NCBI GenBank assembly: GCA_010356995.1
Contig: ML996694.1
Coordinates: 453,676 to 517,675, forward strand
DNA from: Trichodelitschia bisporula
Lineage: Eukaryota; Ascomycota; Dothideomycetes; Phaeotrichales; Phaeotrichaceae
Length of the DNA stretch: 64,000 nucleotides
Direction: 5' to 3'
In this document: one piece after another, positions 58,848 through 64,000 of the stretch
Layout: each line of letters begins with the position of its first letter
How positions within the stretch are numbered: the stretch's first letter is position 1
Notes under the pieces: model-generated
Databases searched by the model: none
Told to the model about the DNA's origin: nothing
Seen by the model: only the letters and a program-made list of their open reading frames with translations
Made by a program: the position numbers and the translations under genes

Positions 58848-60156
58848 ACATGACCTCACTCAGCGACTCAAGCCACTTCCCGCTGCGAATATCTAGGAGC
58901 TAGCCAGGCGCCTGCTGCCCACTATCACACTTCTACGATATAACTCAATACCCCCTGTCCAGACCTTGCTCTGTCCTGCGTCTTATCGGCACCTTATTCG
59001 CTGGTCGAATATACCAAGATACCCGCAATCCTTAATCATGCATTCTTGGAAGTGGGATTTGGGCTTTGTGCACGATGGTACCATGTAGTTTATCCGGCCC
59101 CTGTCCACATTCGGTCTGTGAATACACTTCCGGGATAATGGTCAAGTTCCTGGAACAGCAGATCTGCTTGGAATCTTTGTCTGGACATATTATTTCACCT
59201 GTGCCTGAATTCCCTCTTGCCGTCAACCACATTATGTCACAAGGACATACGATCAACTGTAACGGATATGTAACTGATGCTCTGAATCATTGCCTCCCAC
59301 CGCCAAGTGTCGCCAAACGGACGTAAGCACGAGGCAATAACATGTGCGAAATCCGGGAAAGTTATAAGCCAAGCAACTCCACCGGCGAACGGTAGACGGC
59401 AGAAGCTCTAAATCGTGGTGGAACTTGGTGAGGTTCATATAAAAAGACTCCGTGCGCCAGGCCATGGTTGTTGCTTTTTTGGCGGGGAAGATAGCCAAGT
59501 ACAGTACCGTACCCCTCATCGGATTGCCCAGTATCAAGTACATGTGTGGCGGAAAAGGTGCGGCAACGCGCGCAACCTCTGAAGCAGGCAAATTTGGGCA
59601 GGTCATGGGGTAAGAAGTCGAGACCGTGATTAGAACTTCAGCCGGCTCAAATGTGATCAGCTGCCGACGCCCACTCCTACCCCAAAGCTGGCTTCGGCTT
59701 CCGAAGCTCGGTGTAGGCAGAAATGGACCAAGGGCCAGAAAGCGCCCTTCCCCAGAGCCGAGGAGCCCGCGTCGGAGTCGGATGGAGTTCATGACACCGG
59801 TTGCCGCATATTTTTTTCCCCGGTTGCCCCTTCGAACTCTAGTCAAAGCATCTGTTTAACTTCCAACGAGCGTTTTACCGATCCGGCCTTTCTTGTTCTT
59901 CTGGAAGGAACATGAGCTTGCATTTATCCAGCGCCTCCTTCCACCTTACACTTCAATTACCAATTTCCGCTTTCTGCTTATAAACTCGGATCGAGAAGAC
60001 AACCGACCGTCATCCGAACCCCGAGACTCGACATATTTAAAGCATACTACTACTTTGTAAGCGCGTACCATTATCGGCTCATATATCCGCTTTCGACACT
60101 CGTCTTCCAACCACTTCCTCCGAGAAACTAGACTGAAGACTCTCCACATCCAAGAC
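58848..60156. other. Intergenic region, Vps60 3' flank and RIB3 promoter
   Basis: About 1.3 kb. A minus-strand frame at 59253-59846 has no recognisable sequence. One TACCGTA lies at 59505. The final 250 bp before the RIB3 ATG is pyrimidine-rich. No gene is supported. Confidence 0.45.
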
Positions 60157-60926
60157 ATGCCTCACATCAACCCCGCCCCCACCAATGGCGTCAACGGCTC
60201 TGCCAAAGTCGCACAATTTGACACAATAGAAGATACAATAGAAGCATTCGGTACCTAGCCACACCTTACGCCCCAGTCACAAGAGCTAACCCGCCAGCCC
60301 GTGGCGAATTCGTCGTAGTTTTAGACAGCACCTCACGCGAGAACGAGGGCGACCTCATAATTGCCGCCGAAGATGCCACGCCCGAGAAGCTCTCTTTCAT
60401 GATCCGCTATACATCCGGCTACATTTGCGCTCCGATACCGGAGTCGCGCGCCATCGAGCTCGAGCTCCCGCAGATGGTCACCACAAACCGCGACCCGCTG
60501 CTCACTGCCTACTGCATCACCGTCGACGCCATCGGCCCAAACCTCACAACAGGCATTTCGGCATACGACCGCGCATACACGGCCCGCATGCTCGCAGATC
60601 CCACCATCCGTCCTATTGACTTCCGCCGTCCCGGCCATGTTCTGCCGCTGCAGGCTCGTGAGGGAGGTGTTCGTGTGCGCCAGGGACATACTGAGGCGGG
60701 TATCGAGCTGTGTCGCTTGGCTGGGAAGCGGCCTGCAGCGTTGCTGTGCGAGATGGTTCTAGATGGACAGGCGGTTCCGGGACGCGCGGAGATGGTGGGT
60801 GGTGGGATGATGCGGAGGGACGATTGCCTGGCGTTTGGGAAGCAGTTCGGATTACGGGTCTGTACGATTGAGGATATGGTGGAGTATGTGGAGCGGACGG
60901 AGGGCAAATTGGGGTCGTCAAGTTAG
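60157..60926 (+). CDS. rib3: 3,4-dihydroxy-2-butanone 4-phosphate synthase (RIB3)
   Basis: Riboflavin-pathway enzyme that converts ribulose 5-phosphate to 3,4-dihydroxy-2-butanone 4-phosphate plus formate, using Mg2+. Exons 60157-60250 and 60298-60926, with a 47-bp intron, give 240 residues. Landmarks: the acidic metal- and substrate-binding loop DSTSRENEGDLIIAAED, then FMIRYTSGYICAPI, NRDPLLTAYCITVDAI, TTGISAYDRAYTARMLADP, DFRRPGHVLPLQAREGGVRV and RQGHTEAGIELCRLAG (conserved His-Thr-Glu). Length is that of the monofunctional fungal enzyme, with no GTP cyclohydrolase II domain. Cytosolic in yeasts. Confidence 0.96.
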
Positions 60927-61797
60927 AAGGCAAATATTCGGTTGGGAATGGGGAACGGGTCTCTGGATTGGCGTACGTGAGGCATTGTCAGTACGAATGA
61001 ATTGCTTGCTACTTGACCATTTTGCTCTTTTCGGGACATATCATTTTGCTTGCAGTATTGCAGGTAAGAGCGTTCAGACGGTAGTGAACTTGAACGGGGC
61101 TGAAAGCGTCCTGTGCCGTCACGAGATGGCTGACTGACTTGGGAGTCTACTACATGAAGGGGTATTATCATTCATTGAACAACGGTGTCATTCTGTCTGT
61201 CTCAAGGCACAGAAATGGAATTTAGAATGGCCAAAAATACAAGCGACAACCACCAACACTGCAAATCATCCTAGTCTGATTGTATAAACCACCACTGTTC
61301 CCTCAAATGTGGGCCATGTAGGCGGAATTGATGGTAGAGCGTCCGGCCTCTCGCCATTGTAATAGGGCACGATTAGAGGAAAGACATGTAACAAGGCGAG
61401 CACATGGGAAGAAAAGGCCACGGCGTGTACTTGCTATAGCTGTGAGGTTGGCTCCGTGACGCGGAAGACGGCTTCGGCTGCAGAGTCAGGCATCCCATTG
61501 TCCGATATTGCCATACCCAGCAAGCAGGCACCAAGGCCGAAATGTTGCCGCCTGAATGGAGTACGTCAGACCTCCGCCTCTCAACTCTACGTTCGGGCTG
61601 TGTTGCCGCTTGTGAACCGGACCGCAAATGGCCAGCCTATCTCTTGAATTCGTTGCATAGATAGCTGCAAAGACTGATCAACTCCACGTTCATTTTGCAT
61701 CCATCTCCCCGTCCCCTCGATCAAGCTTCTGGCCGTCATCCGAACGCAACCTCCACCTATACTACCCTAGACACGGCCTGGTGCTTAAGATTCCACG
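60927..61797. other. Intergenic region, RIB3 3' flank and nexin promoter
   Basis: About 870 bp between two rightward genes. The short frames here are unrecognised. Confidence 0.5.
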
Positions 61798-63963
61798 ATG
61801 TGGGAGGGCGATGAAGATAACAACCCGTATGGGAGCTTCGACCGTGATACTTCATCAGCCTATGATCCCAACCTAGCTTCTCCTGATGCCGGTATGGTAT
61901 TCCCTTCGCATGCGCGTGGTCAGCTACTCACATTGCAAGCAACATATCACCCCCATAGCCCCTCGTCCGACATATCCTCCCCCCGGAACGAGTCTCCAGA
62001 ACTGGTCGCACACCCCCAAGATCTGAGCGATGTTGAATACGATGAGGAGCAAGCACGACAGGGCCAGAGAGAACCCCGAAAGGGCGCGTACAACAGCCGC
62101 ATTGAGCAGATTCTTTACGAGAATCCCGACCTCCCCATACTCATCACCTATGCCGGGAAGAATCCGGAAAGTGGAGGAAGCTTTATCACCTACACTGTCA
62201 AAACTGGGGTTCGTCAGGCGTCCATGTCTAGCTTCTATTGAGTTGACCGCTTGTAGGACTTGGAAGTGCGTCGGCGGTATTCGGAGTTTGCGTCTTTGCG
62301 CCAGACTTTAGTCAACTTGCACCCCACACTCATTATTCCTCCCATCCCTGAAAAGCATACTATGGCAGACTATGCCGCAAAGCCAACCAAGGCCAAGGAA
62401 GACGCAGGCATTATCGAATTGCGAAAACGGATGCTGGCGGTTTTCTTAAACCGCTGCAGACGCATGAATCAGGTGAGAGAGGATGACGTGTGGTGGAGAT
62501 TTCTGGATCCGAATGTCAGCTGGGTAAGGCGATGCGATCCTCTTGTTAAGCTGGTATGAGATTCTAACTGTGCATCTATCGCAAGAACGAGGTTCTCCAC
62601 ACGCCGCCCGCTTCGTTGATCCCCAAGCAGATTCTGAAGGCCCCACCTCTCAACCCGGCCAACCCAAAGCCTGGTCATGCTTTTCTTCCGATACCATCAG
62701 CATCTGCCAAGCTGAAGGCATCCGGCAGCACTACATCGACAGGAATGCCTACATCCCCGCCTGCCCATGCCGCCATGCCTTCTGCTGCCGCGCATACTAC
62801 ACCTGGACCACAATTCCTCCGGTTCCCACCAACTTCACAGAACTTGTCGGAAGAAGACCTGGATCCTTACTTCGTGAATTTCGAGTCTTCGTCGAAAGAA
62901 CTGGAGAATCTTCTGCAAGGAAGCATGGAAAGGTTGAACCGAAGGTTTCTGAGTCACTATGCCCAAATTGCGGATGATATGTCCGACCTGGGAGCACGGT
63001 ACAATGGGTTCTCTTTATCGGAGCAAGCTCCAAGCCTAGCTGCTGCAATCGAAAAGACTGGCCAGGCTGTCGACAGCACGTACATTGCTACAGGGGAACT
63101 CTCATCCCAACTCAGCGCCAATTTTGCGGAACCTATGCGAGAGAATGCGCAGTTCGCTGGCGTCGTTCGCAGCGTTTTGCGCTACCGCGTCCTAAAGCGC
63201 GTTCAGGAAGAAATGACAGCGGACGAGCTGAACAGGAAGCGAGCCCAGCTCGCACAACTCCGCGAACAGGAGGAGCAATCCCAACGCATGAGCTCGACTT
63301 TGAGCCATTATTCAGCTCCACCGCCCAAAACACCTCGCCGCTCCTTATCTTCGGCCTCACGGACAAGCACAGAGCGCTCCCGAGCTGAAGACGACGTTGA
63401 ATCCGTTGACTCTGACTTTCCTCCGACCCATGGAGATCTCACGCCGCCCTCGGCTAGTCAAGGCACGTCGGAGGCAGCTACTCCCGGCACTAATCATAAA
63501 AAGAGCTCGAGCGGGAACTTCATCTCGAATAAGATATTCGGCCGCCTCAATCATGCTTTTCAAGGGATCGTTGACTCTGATCCTGTTAAAAGCAGGCAGG
63601 ACCTGATCGGTAAAACGAGCGAGCAGGTCAAGCAGGTCAGCTTGGCATACTAGATCCTTTCGATCGTTGCTAACGTGCGCTGCAGCTTGAGCAAGCCCTT
63701 GTGGTTTCACATGTTGATGTCAAGGAAGCCAGCGCAGACGTTCTTAAGGACTTGAAGAGATTCCAAGTTGAGAAGGAAGAGGATCTGAAACGGTACATGG
63801 TGAGGGACTCTTCTTATACGCATTTGCTTTGCTGGACTGACCTAATATGGTGCAGATTGCATTTGCCAAATGTCACATCGACTGGGCAAGACGGAATCAA
63901 GCGGCCTGGGAAGAGGCGAAGGCTGAAGTGGGGAACATTGAACCGAGTCACTCAAGAGAGTAA
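61798..63963 (+). CDS. Sorting nexin Snx41/Atg20-type (PX-BAR)
   Basis: PX-BAR nexin that binds phosphatidylinositol 3-phosphate on endosomes and serves recycling and selective autophagy. Exons 61798-62208, 62257-62523, 62586-63635, 63686-63799 and 63856-63963 give 649 residues. The acidic N terminus (MWEGDEDNNPYGSFDRD) precedes the PX domain: LPILITYAGKNPESGGSFIT, YTVKTG-DLEVRRRYSEFASL across intron 1, the lipid-binding RRYSEF, then PTLIIPPIPEKHTMADYA and LAVFLNRCRRMNQV. A Pro/Ala/Ser-rich linker is followed by the BAR coiled region (EKTGQAVDSTYIATGELSS, RYRVLKRVQEEMTADELNRK). A Ser/Pro-rich insert interrupts it, as in Snx41, and the end is IAFAKCHIDWARRNQAAWEE. The second intron uses an AAG acceptor. 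The gene is complete and stops 37 bp from the window end. Confidence 0.93.
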
Positions 63964-64000
63964 ACTCCCGTTTCCCCCACCTGGAGACCACCATCGACGA

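Overview
The window is nuclear DNA from a filamentous ascomycete (Pezizomycotina; the class cannot be fixed from sequence alone, Dothideomycetes or Eurotiomycetes being plausible). The reasons are short GT-AG introns of about 45-70 bp in nearly every gene, a fused Nup98-Nup96 precursor of the SonB/Nup145 type, a Uds1-type septation protein, an ascomycete-type laccase ending in DSGL, a fungal Snx41/Atg20 nexin, and gene order scattered over both strands without operons. I support 20 protein-coding loci, most rebuilt by joining exons by eye. I saw no tRNA, rRNA, CRISPR array or convincing mobile element. A 73-base run of N at 26562-26634 is an assembly gap.

Layout. 0-20 kb is a dense housekeeping block: KAT6/Sas3-type histone acetyltransferase (-), complex I MWFE/NDUFA1 subunit (+), Uds1 coiled-coil protein (+), mitochondrial ribosomal protein uS7m (-) and Nup98-Nup96 (+). 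20-32 kb is gene-poor: a 595-residue disordered protein (-), a small three-exon gene (+), the N gap and long stretches where I see no gene. 32-46 kb is dense again: TFIIH p62/Tfb1 (-), a DUF1992 (DNAJC28-type) protein (-), a small GPI-type wall protein (-), coronin (+), SDS22 (-), argininosuccinate synthase (-) and laccase (-). 47.7-51.4 kb is empty of recognisable genes. 51-64 kb holds a secreted Thr-rich protein (+), an orphan exon (-), a SAPS-domain Sit4-associated protein (-), Vps60/CHMP5 (+), DHBP synthase Rib3 (+) and the nexin Snx41/Atg20 (+).

Functional themes are ordinary cell biology: chromatin and transcription (KAT6, Tfb1), nuclear transport (Nup98-96), mitochondria (NDUFA1, uS7m, DUF1992), actin and septation (coronin, Uds1), phosphatase regulation (SDS22 for PP1, SAPS for Sit4/PP6), endosome and autophagy traffic (Vps60, Snx41), arginine and riboflavin synthesis, and the cell surface (laccase, two secreted Ser/Thr-rich proteins). 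Neighbours do not form a pathway, and no new multi-gene system is evident.

The most notable signals are a 4-nucleotide microexon needed to read the complex I subunit, an apparent excess of the 7-mer TACCGTA/TACGGTA in non-coding DNA, three very long G tracts in a divergent promoter, a palindromic GATA site upstream of argininosuccinate synthase, and a His-Tyr-Thr variant at the predicted Nup98/Nup96 self-cleavage site.
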